Below are positions 15,962 through 23,260 of a stretch of 64,000 nt of DNA, piece by piece. The notes below the pieces were generated by a model that did no database searches, was not told the DNA's origin, and worked only from the letters and a program-made list of their open reading frames with translations. Origin of the DNA: JAOPZW01 sp963789015 (lineage in GTDB: Bacteria > Actinomycetota > Thermoleophilia > Solirubrobacterales > Solirubrobacteraceae); contig CAWBIU010000004.1 of assembly GCA_963789015.1 (NCBI GenBank), positions 1,054,001 to 1,118,000 on the forward strand. Direction: 5' to 3'. How positions within the stretch are numbered: the first letter of the stretch is position 1; each line of letters opens with the position of its first letter. Position numbers and translations under genes: made by a program.

Positions 15962-16792
15962 TCACAGCTCGACCTCGCCGGCGATGCACGTCACCGTGCC
16001 GCCGCCGACCCAGATCGTCCCCTGCTCGTCGCGCGAGACGTGCACCCGTCCGGCGCGGCCCAGCGCGGTGCCCTGCGCGGCGACGTAGGGCGCGCTGACC
16101 CGGCCGGTGCGCAGCAGCCAGCCGGCGAGCGACGCGTTGAGGCTGCCGGTGACCGGGTCCTCGACGGTCGCGCCGTCCTTCGGGAAGAAGGCGCGGACCT
16201 CGATCGCCTCGGGCGCGCCCGCCGGATGCGGGCCGGCGACGCCGAGGTCGAAGTCCAGCGGGCCGGGCCGCAGCGCGAGGACGGCCTGCGCGCTGTCGAG
16301 CAGCACGGCGACCCACCCGGGTCCGTTGTCGACCCACTCGGCGTCGCGGATGTCGGAGCGATCGATCTGAAGCACGGAGGCGATGCGCTCCACGAGCGCC
16401 TCCTCGACCGGCCCCGAGCGCAGCAGCGGCGGCGCGGCGAAGGCGAGCCCATCCGCGGTGCGGCGCACGGCGACGAGCCCGGCGCCGCACTCCTGGACGA
16501 TCTCCTCGCCCGCCGGAGCGCCGCCGCGGCGCCCGAGCCAGGCGTGGCACGTGCCGAGCGTCGGGTGCCCGGCGAACGGCAGCTCGGCGACGGGCGTGAA
16601 GATCCGCACGCGATAGTCGGCCCGCGGGTCGGACGGCGCCAGCGCGAACGTCGTCTCGGAGAGGTTGGTCCAGTGCGCGAAGCGCTGCATCTCCTCGGTG
16701 CGCAGGCCGGCGCCGTCGAGCACGACGGCGACCGGGTTGCCGGCGTAGGGGGTCGTGGTGAACACGTCGACCTGCTCGAACGGGCGGCGCAT
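15962..16792 (-). CDS. PhzF family isomerase/epimerase
   Basis: 276 residues from ATG 16792; the longer frame adds only low-complexity sequence. It is a PhzF-fold enzyme related to diaminopimelate epimerase. Seen here: FEQVDVFTTTPYAGNPVAVV, the catalytic Glu region NLSETTF, FAGHPTLGTC (GHPT motif), and EDPVTGSLNASLAGWL near the C-terminus. PhzF itself isomerises a phenazine precursor, but most members act in other pathways. No phenazine genes are nearby, so the substrate is unknown. Divergent from the B12-binding gene. Confidence 0.87.
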   Translation of the reverse strand: MRRPFEQVDVFTTTPYAGNPVAVVLDGAGLRTEEMQRFAHWTNLSETTFALAPSDPRADYRVRIFTPVAELPFAGHPTLGTCHAWLGRRGGAPAGEEIVQECGAGLVAVRRTADGLAFAAPPLLRSGPVEEALVERIASVLQIDRSDIRDAEWVDNGPGWVAVLLDSAQAVLALRPGPLDFDLGVAGPHPAGAPEAIEVRAFFPKDGATVEDPVTGSLNASLAGWLLRTGRVSAPYVAAQGTALGRAGRVHVSRDEQGTIWVGGGTVTCIAGEVEL

Positions 16793-16866
16793 CGGGGAGA
16801 GTCTGCCGGAGCCCGGATGTCTGGCGTGCGCCGCGGCGCTGGCGTACGCTCGCGACGGTTGGTGAC

Positions 16867-17556
16867 GTGGTCGGCGACCACCACAACGACACGGGCGCAC
16901 GCGAGGACCGCCTCTCCGCGGAGGCACAGCGTGTCTACGCCGACGCGCTGCTGGCCGGCGATGGGCGCACGGCCGAGACGGTGATCCGCGACGCGATCGA
17001 TGCGGGCCTGGACGAGGCGACCATCGACGACCGCGTGATCGGTCCCGCCCTCGTGCTCGTCGGCGACCTGTGGGCGGACGGGCGGATCTCGATCGCCGAC
17101 GAGCACCTGGCCACGTCGATCTCGATGCGCGTGCTCACCCTCCAGCGCGAGGCGTTCCGCGTCGCGCGGGCCCGCGTCTCCGAGCGCGTGCTGCTGGCGG
17201 GGGCGCAGGGCGAGCACCACGTCGTCGGCCTGCTCATGGCCGCCGACGTGATCCTCCACGCCGGCTATGACGTGCGCCAGCTCGGCGCCGATCTGCCGAT
17301 CGCCGAGGTCGCGGCGGCCGTCGCACGCCACCGTCCTTCGGTCGTCGGCCTCACGACCGCCGGGCCGTGCAGCGCGGTGAACGTGCCGCCGGCGATCGAG
17401 GCGATCCGCCGCTCGAACCCCGGCACGGGCATCGTGGTCGGCGGACGCGGCGCCGACGATCGGCTCGCGACCGGCCCGGACGTCGTCGTGTGCCGCCACG
17501 TCGCGGACGCGGTCGACAACGTCGACGCGCTCGTCAAGCGCGCGGGTCACAACTGA
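16867..17556 (+). CDS. Stand-alone cobalamin-binding protein with CarH-like Wx9EH motif
   Basis: 229 residues from GTG. Residues about 15-105 form the helical cobalamin-cap domain (B12-binding-2). It contains W69 and E79-H80 spaced exactly as the Wx9EH motif that shields the adenosyl group in CarH photoreceptors. The Rossmann-like B12-binding domain follows, with E116-x-H118-xx-G121 (the His that ligates cobalt) and VVGLTTAGP and GGRGAD segments for the nucleotide tail. No MerR-type DNA-binding domain is present, unlike CarH/LitR. It may act as a light or B12 sensor through a partner. It abuts the hydrolase gene with no gap (TGA-ATG). Confidence 0.83.
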   Translation: MVGDHHNDTGAREDRLSAEAQRVYADALLAGDGRTAETVIRDAIDAGLDEATIDDRVIGPALVLVGDLWADGRISIADEHLATSISMRVLTLQREAFRVARARVSERVLLAGAQGEHHVVGLLMAADVILHAGYDVRQLGADLPIAEVAAAVARHRPSVVGLTTAGPCSAVNVPPAIEAIRRSNPGTGIVVGGRGADDRLATGPDVVVCRHVADAVDNVDALVKRAGHN

Positions 17557-18384
17557 ATGCCGCTTGCCGAGCGCTTTGCGTGGCAGGGGCGCGAGGTCGC
17601 CTGGCAGCGCATCGGGTCCGGGCCCCCGGTGGTGATGTGCCACGGGACCCCGTTCTCCTCGGCGATCTGGCGGCCGTTCGCCGAGGCGCTCAGCGCCGGC
17701 TTCACCGTCCACCTGTGGGACATGCCCGGCTACGGCGAGTCGTCCAAGGACCCCGCGCATCCCGTCCACTTCGGCGTCCACGGCGAGCTGCTGGCCGCCC
17801 TGATCGCCGAGTGGGGCCTCGACCGCCCGCGCGTCGTCGCGCACGATCTCGGCGGGGCGGTGTCGCTGCAGGCGCACCTCGTCCATGGCGTGGCCTACCG
17901 GTCGCTGCTGCTCGTCGACGTCGTCGCGATCCCGCCCAGCGGCTCGCCGTTCTTCCGCTTCGTCCAGGGCCATCCCGGGCTGATGGCCCAGCTCCCCGCC
18001 TACATCCACGAGGCCATCGTCCGCGCCTACATCCAGGGCGCGAGCCACCGCGGCCTGCGTGACGACGACCTCGACCCGCTCGTCGCGCCGTGGACGACGG
18101 AGGACGGGCGGGCGGCGTTCTACCGCCAGATCGAGCAGTACGACGAGCGCTATCTCGAGGAGAACGAGCGGCGCCTGGGCGACATCGACATCCCCGTCCG
18201 GATCCTCTGGGGCCGCGAGGACGAGTGGATCCCGCCCGCGACCGGGCGCCGCGTGTGCGACCTGATCCCCGGGGCGACGTTCCGGCTCGTCGACGGCGCG
18301 GGGCACCTCATGCAACTCGACGCGCCGGTCGCGCTCGCCGACGAGCTGCGCGCCTGGCTGAACGCGGCCGGCGCACGCGGATAG
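17557..18384 (+). CDS. Alpha/beta hydrolase with Asp nucleophile (dehalogenase/epoxide-hydrolase type)
   Basis: 275 residues. The nucleophile elbow reads VVAHDLGGAVS, with Asp instead of Ser, as in haloalkane dehalogenases, fluoroacetate dehalogenases and epoxide hydrolases. The oxyanion segment is HGTPFSS, the catalytic acid lies near WGREDEW, and the catalytic His in GAGHLMQLD. The cap is helical (residues about 135-205). The substrate cannot be read from sequence. It starts immediately after the B12-binding gene stop and is likely cotranscribed with it. Confidence 0.82.
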   Translation: MPLAERFAWQGREVAWQRIGSGPPVVMCHGTPFSSAIWRPFAEALSAGFTVHLWDMPGYGESSKDPAHPVHFGVHGELLAALIAEWGLDRPRVVAHDLGGAVSLQAHLVHGVAYRSLLLVDVVAIPPSGSPFFRFVQGHPGLMAQLPAYIHEAIVRAYIQGASHRGLRDDDLDPLVAPWTTEDGRAAFYRQIEQYDERYLEENERRLGDIDIPVRILWGREDEWIPPATGRRVCDLIPGATFRLVDGAGHLMQLDAPVALADELRAWLNAAGARG

Positions 18385-18388
18385 GGCG

Positions 18389-18660
18389 TCACCGGATGGG
18401 CGCCAGCCCCGTGTCGGTCAGCAGCTCCGGCATCAGCTGCTGGCCCTTCGCGCTCGGGTAGCAGCACTGCCCGTGGTTCAAGAGCCCCTTCTCGTACCCC
18501 GGAGATCGCCGAGGAGGGTCGACACTGGTGACCCCGACTGCGCCAGGTTGGACACGTCCGCCCGGACACCGAGACGTGTCCGCAGCAGGCGCGCGTAGCG
18601 CCCGACCCATCCGACGCCGGTCGGGTCGCCCTCCCGCACCCACGCGAGCGTCGCCATCGC
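18389..18660 (-). pseudogene. Remnant of an SGNH/GDSL-type hydrolase
   Basis: Two parts of one lost gene survive in different minus-strand frames. About 18490-18650 reads EGDPTGVGWVGRYARLLRTR and then NLAQSGS, typical of the start of SGNH hydrolases just after the catalytic Ser block. About 18389-18480 reads CCYPSAKGQQLMPELLTDTG, the C-terminal block where CxHPS normally carries the catalytic Asp/His (here H is replaced by Y). The central 120 or so residues and the GDSL serine are missing. This is most of the 383-base gap between 18385 and 18767; nothing else is visible in it. Confidence 0.6.
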
Positions 18661-18767
18661 TAGACCCCCGAGTCGTGAGCGCATCCGACCGACCTCCGAG
18701 CCGACCCTACCCCCGGCTTCGTCCGCGGACAAGCAGCCGCCGGGGACCGCGCTGTACGGTCCGGCGC

Positions 18768-19154
18768 ATGTCGAGCTACACGAAGGTGAACCTGCTGGAG
18801 CTGGATGACTCGGCCGGAGACCGGGCGCCGGAGATGGAGGCGCGCTTCGGCCGTACGAAGCTCGGGTCCCGCGACCTCGGCGTGAGCCATTTCCGCTACG
18901 GGCCCGGGTTCCGCAGCCCGATCGGCCACCACCACCGCGAGCAGGAGGAGGCCTACGTGGTCGTCGCCGGCTCGGGTCGCGTGCTGCTCGACGGCGAGGT
19001 GGTCGAGCTGCGCCAGTGGGACACCGTGCGCGTCGCCCCCGAGGTGGTGCGCGCGTTCGAGGGCGGCCCCGACGGGATGGACCTGATCGCCGTCGGCGGG
19101 CCGAAGCCCGACGGCGGCGACGGGGAGCGCGCCTCGGCGGACTGGCCGGACTGA
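18768..19154 (+). CDS. Single-domain cupin protein
   Basis: 128 residues from ATG 18768. Cupin motif 1 is GFRSPIGHHHREQEEAYVVV-like, with two or three His and the Glu as metal ligands. Motif 2 is WDTVRVAPEVVRAFEGG, in which the usual second His is replaced. It is a small beta-barrel, perhaps metal-binding, with unknown substrate. The acidic C-terminal tail is short. It converges with the VOC protein gene. Confidence 0.8.
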   Translation: MSSYTKVNLLELDDSAGDRAPEMEARFGRTKLGSRDLGVSHFRYGPGFRSPIGHHHREQEEAYVVVAGSGRVLLDGEVVELRQWDTVRVAPEVVRAFEGGPDGMDLIAVGGPKPDGGDGERASADWPD

Positions 19155-19179
19155 GTGGCCAGGGCGCGGCGATCAGCCG

Positions 19180-19572
19180 TCAGGAACCGGAAGCGCCCGC
19201 CGGCTGGAAGAGCTCGATCGGGTTCCCGGAGGGATCCTCGAGCAGGACCTGCCGGCCGCCGGGTCCGCTGACGATGTCGTTGCGGAACGTCAGGCCCGCA
19301 GCCTGCAGCCGCTCGACGTCGGCCGCGATGTCCTCGACGATGAAGTGGATCCGGTTCCAACCTCCCGGTTCCGGCGTGCGGCCGTCGGGCATGGGCCGCC
19401 CGGCCGAGCTCGCCGCACCGCTCAGCAGCAGCCGCAGATTGCCGCGCACGACGTCGGCGAACGCGGGTGCGGCGCTGGAGCGCAGCGTGAAGCCGAAGTG
19501 GTCGGTGTAGAAGGCGACGGCGTCGTCGACGTCGTCGACCATGTAGCGGACGTTCACGAGCTCGTCAGGCAC
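19180..19572 (-). CDS. VOC-superfamily protein (glyoxalase/bleomycin-resistance fold)
   Basis: 130 residues with two beta-alpha-beta-beta-beta modules (LVNVRYMVDDVDDAVAFYTDHFGF and RIHFIVEDIAADVERLQAAG) and the closing LLEDPSGNPIELFQP typical of the superfamily. Metal ligands would be His near RIHF and Glu near PIELF. It overlaps the ArsR-ArsC fusion gene by 8 bases and so is the second gene of that operon. It contains no Cys, so it is not an ArsI-type C-As lyase. A link to arsenic is by position only. Confidence 0.82.
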   Translation of the reverse strand: MPDELVNVRYMVDDVDDAVAFYTDHFGFTLRSSAAPAFADVVRGNLRLLLSGAASSAGRPMPDGRTPEPGGWNRIHFIVEDIAADVERLQAAGLTFRNDIVSGPGGRQVLLEDPSGNPIELFQPAGASGS

Positions 19573-20362
19573 GTTCGGTCGCCTCCCGATGTGTGGTGGT
19601 GTGTTCGATCGCCTCGATGAGAAAGCCGATGCGGGCGCCGAGCTCGGTCGCCGTGCGCTCGAATGCGGCCAGCGTCTCCTCGTCGCTTCCGGACTCGCGC
19701 GCCGGGTCGGGGATGCTCCAATGGATCAGCTCGGGGCCGCCCGCGAACTCGGGGCAGACCTCGCGCACCCGGTCGCAGAGGCTGATGACGCTGTCGAAGC
19801 GCTGCCCCGTGAACTCGCTGAGGTGCTTGGAACGACGGCCGGCGAGGTCGATCCCGCGTTCGCGCATCACGCGCACCGCGTTGGGATGCAGCGGCTTGGG
19901 ATGGCTGCCGGCGCTGGCCGCGCTGACGACGCCGTCGGACAGCTGCTCGACGAGCGCCTCGGCGATCTGCGAGCGCGCGCTGTTGCCGGTGCACAGGAAC
20001 AGCACCCGCGCCCGTGCGGAGCTGCGCTCACGCGCGCGGCGTGGCCGCGGCGCCGGCGCCAGGCTCGGATGCAGCGCCACGCCGGCGCCGGACAGCAGCT
20101 CGCCGCAGCGCGCCAGATCGAGGACGTAGTAGGAGTCGCGACCGTCGGCGGCGCTGCGACGCTTCGAGACGAGACCACCGTCGCGCAGCCGGCGCAGGTG
20201 GTAGGAGACCAGGCTCTGGCGCCGGCCCGCCAACGCGCACAACTCGCCGACGCGCCGATCGCTCCGCGCCAGCTCGCTCAACAGCCGCCACCGCAGCGGG
20301 TGCCCCGCCAGCCGCAGGAACCGCGGCGGCGCACTCTCGCCAGATCCCGCTGTGGCGATCAC
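19565..20362 (-). CDS. ArsR repressor fused to thioredoxin-type arsenate reductase
   Basis: 265 residues from GTG. Residues about 12-92 are an ArsR-type winged helix (LVSYHLRRLRDGGLVSKRRS is the recognition region). Residues about 117-255 are a low-molecular-weight-phosphatase-fold arsenate reductase. C124-TGNSA-R130 is the CX5R loop, and C195 and C203-like cysteines in SLCDRVREVC keep the spacing of Cys82/Cys89 of plasmid pI258 ArsC. IHWSIPDPA matches its HW-x3-DPA motif. All three redox Cys are therefore present. The classic ELCVCDL metal site of ArsR is reduced to ELCAL, so sensing may differ. Arsenate reduction to arsenite would need an exporter, which is not seen nearby. Confidence 0.88.
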   Translation of the reverse strand: MIATAGSGESAPPRFLRLAGHPLRWRLLSELARSDRRVGELCALAGRRQSLVSYHLRRLRDGGLVSKRRSAADGRDSYYVLDLARCGELLSGAGVALHPSLAPAPRPRRARERSSARARVLFLCTGNSARSQIAEALVEQLSDGVVSAASAGSHPKPLHPNAVRVMRERGIDLAGRRSKHLSEFTGQRFDSVISLCDRVREVCPEFAGGPELIHWSIPDPARESGSDEETLAAFERTATELGARIGFLIEAIEHTTTHREATERA

Positions 20363-20376
20363 TCGCGGGAGATTAC

Positions 20377-20392
20377 ATCAATCTAGTTTGAT
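20377..20392 (-). promoter_or_regulatory. ArsR-type operator overlapping a leaderless promoter
   Basis: ATCAA-tctagt-TTGAT is an inverted repeat 15 bases ahead of the ArsR-ArsC GTG. On the minus strand it is followed by TGTAATCT, a -10-like element about 7 bases before the start codon, so the transcript would be leaderless and the bound repressor would block polymerase. ATCAA-N6-TTGAT is a common ArsR-family operator form. Confidence 0.6.
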
Positions 20393-20420
20393 CCGTCTGC
20401 CGGCGTGTCATCTTCTTCCA

Positions 20421-20522
20421 GTTGACCGCGTCGCCGCCGTCGGCGGAGAGGTGACGATCGAATCAGCGCCGGGGTGGGGCACCCGCATCAGCGCCACCAT
20501 CCCGCTCGACCCCGCCCCCTGA
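20421..20522 (+). pseudogene. 3' remnant of a sensor histidine kinase
   Basis: 34 codons on the plus strand read VDRVAAVGGEVTIESAPGWG and continue TRISATIPL, ending at TGA. This is the last part of an HATPase domain of NarL/DesK-type kinases (the G2 box and final strand). Nothing upstream in frame belongs to the same gene; an ArsR operator lies there instead. The rest was lost, probably when the arsenic gene pair was inserted or the region was rearranged. Confidence 0.6.
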
Positions 20523-20534
20523 GGCCGGCTGGAC

Positions 20535-21737
20535 TCACGCCGGCGCCGGCGCGGGCCCCGCCGGTTCTGGCGTCGCCTCAGCCCCCTCGGCCGCGCGCGC
20601 ACGTGCGAGGTCGGAGGAGATCCGCACGACGGCCGACGTGAGCGGCGCGGCGAGGATCAGGCCGATCCCCCCGAAGAGGCTGCCCCCCGCGATGGTCACG
20701 ATCAGCACCGCCAGGGGATGGATCCCGAGCGCGGCGCCGTAGGCGATCGGCTGGATGAGCTGCTGCAGGATGCCGTTGGCCAGCAGGACGACGACCGCCA
20801 TGGTCAGGGCTGCCGCGGAGCCCTCCGCGCCGAGCGCGATGAGAACGGTGAAGGCGCCGGCCGACCAGGCTCCGAGGTACGGGACGTAGGCGGCGACGAA
20901 GTTGATCACCACGATCGCCCCGATCTGGGGAAGGCCGAGGATCACGGCGCCGAGGCCGATGACGACCGCGTTGAAGACGGCCACCGCCGTCACGCCGACG
21001 AAGTATCCGCGCAGCGACTGCAGCGTCCGGCCGGTGATGATGCGGCCGAGCTCGCGTGGAACACCCATGTGGCGTTCGGTCCAGCGCCGGATCAGCGGCC
21101 CGTCCTTGAGCAGGAAGAACAAGCTGAGCACGGTGAAGGAGAGGAACGCCGCGAGCGAGGCGAGCGCCGCGATCCCGGAGGCCACGCCGTTGAGCAGCGC
21201 CTCGAAGGCGCCGCTCACCGACGAGCTCGCGTCGTCGCCCGCAGCCTTGGCCTTGCTTGCGCTGACGCCGGCGTCCTGGAGCCCGTCCTGCAGCTTCTCC
21301 ACGGCGCTGTGCAGGCTCTTCTGGAGCTCGGGCGCCTGACTGGTCACGCTCGAGAGCAGCAGCACGACGATCAGCGCGCCGGCCGCGATCACGCCGAGCA
21401 GGACGAGTGCCGCGCCGCCGCCGCGCCCGACTCCGTGACGGGCGAGCCAGGACACCAGCGGCGAGAGGACGGCGGCGATGATCGATGCCGTGATGACGGG
21501 GATGACGATGGTCGCCGTGAGTGCCAGCAGCCCGACCATGCCGGCGAGCAGGAGAAAGGCGCCAACCAGCAGCCACGACATCAGTCCGAGGTCGCGCAGC
21601 CACGGCGGCACCGCGAAGACGCGCGAGAGCTCGTCGGGCGCGAGCTCGACGAACGTCGCCTCAGGCGGCGCGGACCCCTCCTCGCCGGGCTCTCCGGGAT
21701 CGCGGCCCCGCCGCTGGAAGATCCGTCGCTGTCTCAT
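20535..21737 (-). CDS. AI-2E family transporter (YdiK/PerM-like)
   Basis: 400 residues with about eight membrane helices. The family features are a large central extracytoplasmic-helical region (residues about 130-190), a conserved block LSFTVLSLFFLLKDGP, then QSLRGYFVGVTAVAVFNAVV and, near the end, LQQLIQPIAYGAALGIHPLAVL. The N-terminus and C-terminus are charged and Pro-rich. Despite the name, members export various small molecules or act in osmotic and sodium tolerance. The substrate here is unknown. Confidence 0.9.
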   Translation of the reverse strand: MRQRRIFQRRGRDPGEPGEEGSAPPEATFVELAPDELSRVFAVPPWLRDLGLMSWLLVGAFLLLAGMVGLLALTATIVIPVITASIIAAVLSPLVSWLARHGVGRGGGAALVLLGVIAAGALIVVLLLSSVTSQAPELQKSLHSAVEKLQDGLQDAGVSASKAKAAGDDASSSVSGAFEALLNGVASGIAALASLAAFLSFTVLSLFFLLKDGPLIRRWTERHMGVPRELGRIITGRTLQSLRGYFVGVTAVAVFNAVVIGLGAVILGLPQIGAIVVINFVAAYVPYLGAWSAGAFTVLIALGAEGSAAALTMAVVVLLANGILQQLIQPIAYGAALGIHPLAVLIVTIAGGSLFGGIGLILAAPLTSAVVRISSDLARARAAEGAEATPEPAGPAPAPA

Positions 21738-21764
21738 GCTCGGAGGCCGCGCCCGTGCCGGCGA

Positions 21765-22148
21765 TCAGGGTCTCGCCACCCGCTCGTCCTCGCCGAAGAC
21801 GACGATCCCGTAGACGACCCAGACGCACAGGAAGAAGATGCCCAGCGACCACCACGGGTAGGCGCCGCCGATCGACAGCAGGGCCCCGATGGCGCCGAGG
21901 CTGCCGCCGATGATCCCGATGATCCGGCCGAACGTGTTGCCGGTCATCAGCGAGAAGCCTCCGCCGAGCTGGATGAGCCCGAGGAGGATCAGGACCCAGC
22001 CCAGGGTGTTGAGGTCGCTGAGGATGTACCTCTTGTCGTTGACGAAGATGTTCGCGCCATCCAGGGCGCCGATGCCATAGATGATGTTGAGCGTCCCCAC
22101 GATCAGCAGCATCGTGGCAGCGAATATGACTCGACCGGTCCCTCGCAC
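21765..22148 (-). CDS. DUF7144-type small membrane protein
   Basis: 127 residues from GTG 22148, preferred over a longer frame because GGAGGGAG lies just upstream. Four membrane helices with the family pattern FAATMLLIVGTLNIIYGIGA, WVLILLGLIQLGGGF, GRIIGIIGGSLGAIGAL and WWSLGIFFLCVWVVYGIV. It is 27 bases from the AI-2E transporter gene and on the same strand, so the two are likely cotranscribed. Function unknown; such proteins are common in actinobacterial stress regions. Confidence 0.75.
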   Translation of the reverse strand: MRGTGRVIFAATMLLIVGTLNIIYGIGALDGANIFVNDKRYILSDLNTLGWVLILLGLIQLGGGFSLMTGNTFGRIIGIIGGSLGAIGALLSIGGAYPWWSLGIFFLCVWVVYGIVVFGEDERVARP

Positions 22149-22368
22149 CGTGACTCCCTCCGGTTGGTTGATCCGTTCGCCGTCGCAGCTTGTGCCAGAA
22201 ACGTTCGACGTCACTGCGCGACGCCCTTGAATCTGCCGCGGCGGCCGTGACGCGTCATCACCCGGTTTGGACGACATGCCCGAGCGCACACATTTTCGCC
22301 GGGCGCGCTTCCGAGCATCTAGGCTCGGCGATCGGGAGGCGTCCGGTCCACGACAGGAGGAGACCGGC

Positions 22369-23226
22369 ATGACGCATTCGCTGGGTTCCAGCACCGGGGC
22401 CGGGATGAACACACGCGATGCGATGGAGTTCATCAACGAGCAGGACGAGGCGACCCTGCAGCGCTTCGTCGAGCGTCTGGAGTTCCGCGGCAAGGACCCG
22501 ACCTTCGTCGGCTACCGAGAGGCGTATGTCGACAAGATGGCGCTCGCTCCGACCGCGGACGTCCTCGACCTCGGTTGCGGCACCGGCGTCGTCACGCGTG
22601 CCCTGGCCGGCCGCGAAGGGTTCTCCGGCAGGGTGACCGGCATCGATCAGAGTCCTGTCCTCGTCGCGGTCGCGCAGCGCCTGGCCGACGCGGAAGGGGT
22701 CGGTGAACGCACCGGGTTCCGCGTCGGCGACGCGCATGCGCTCGACGTCGGCGACGCGAGCGTGGACGCCGTCGTCGCGCATACCACCATGAGTCACCTC
22801 ACCGATCCGCTCGCCGTCCTGACGGAGGCCGCACGCGTCCTACGCCCGGGTGGGGCCTTCGCCGCGTTCGACGGCGACTATGCGTCGTGGACCTTCGGCT
22901 ACGCCGATCACGCCATCGCGAGAGCGATCGAGGACGCCCTCCTCGCCGCCGTCGTCTCCAAGCCACGCGTGATGCGGGACATGCCGCGCCTGCTGCGAGA
23001 GGCCGGACTGCGCCTGGTCGATGTCGGCGCCCACGTCTACGCCGACGTCGGGACGTCGGCGTTCTTCCTCGGGGCGGCCGAGTCATACGCGCCGCTCATC
23101 GCCCAGGCCGAGCTCGTGGCGCCCGAGGACCTCGAAGCGTGGCTGGCCGGGCTGCGACGCGCCTCCGAGGACGGCGTGTTCTTCGCCGCCTGCAACTACT
23201 ACGCCTACGTCGCCACACGCGACTGA
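22369..23226 (+). CDS. SAM-dependent class I methyltransferase
   Basis: 285 residues. ATG 22369 follows AGGAGG at good spacing; earlier ATGs in frame lack one. SAM-binding motif I is VLDLGCGTG (residues about 63-71), motif II is TGIDQSPVL and motif III-like VLRPGGAFAAFDGD. The C-terminal half (residues 175-285) is a substrate domain with YASWTFGYADH and CNYYAYVATR. The substrate is not identifiable. It resembles ubiquinone/menaquinone-type and small-molecule methyltransferases. Divergent from the DUF7144 gene. Confidence 0.85.
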   Translation: MTHSLGSSTGAGMNTRDAMEFINEQDEATLQRFVERLEFRGKDPTFVGYREAYVDKMALAPTADVLDLGCGTGVVTRALAGREGFSGRVTGIDQSPVLVAVAQRLADAEGVGERTGFRVGDAHALDVGDASVDAVVAHTTMSHLTDPLAVLTEAARVLRPGGAFAAFDGDYASWTFGYADHAIARAIEDALLAAVVSKPRVMRDMPRLLREAGLRLVDVGAHVYADVGTSAFFLGAAESYAPLIAQAELVAPEDLEAWLAGLRRASEDGVFFAACNYYAYVATRD

Positions 23227-23260
23227 CGTGCCGGCGCGCCCGGCGCTCAACCTGCGCGCG

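Noticed and set aside
19180..19572. VOC protein as an ArsI C-As lyase
   Set aside because: It has no Cys at all, whereas ArsI needs a vicinal Cys pair.
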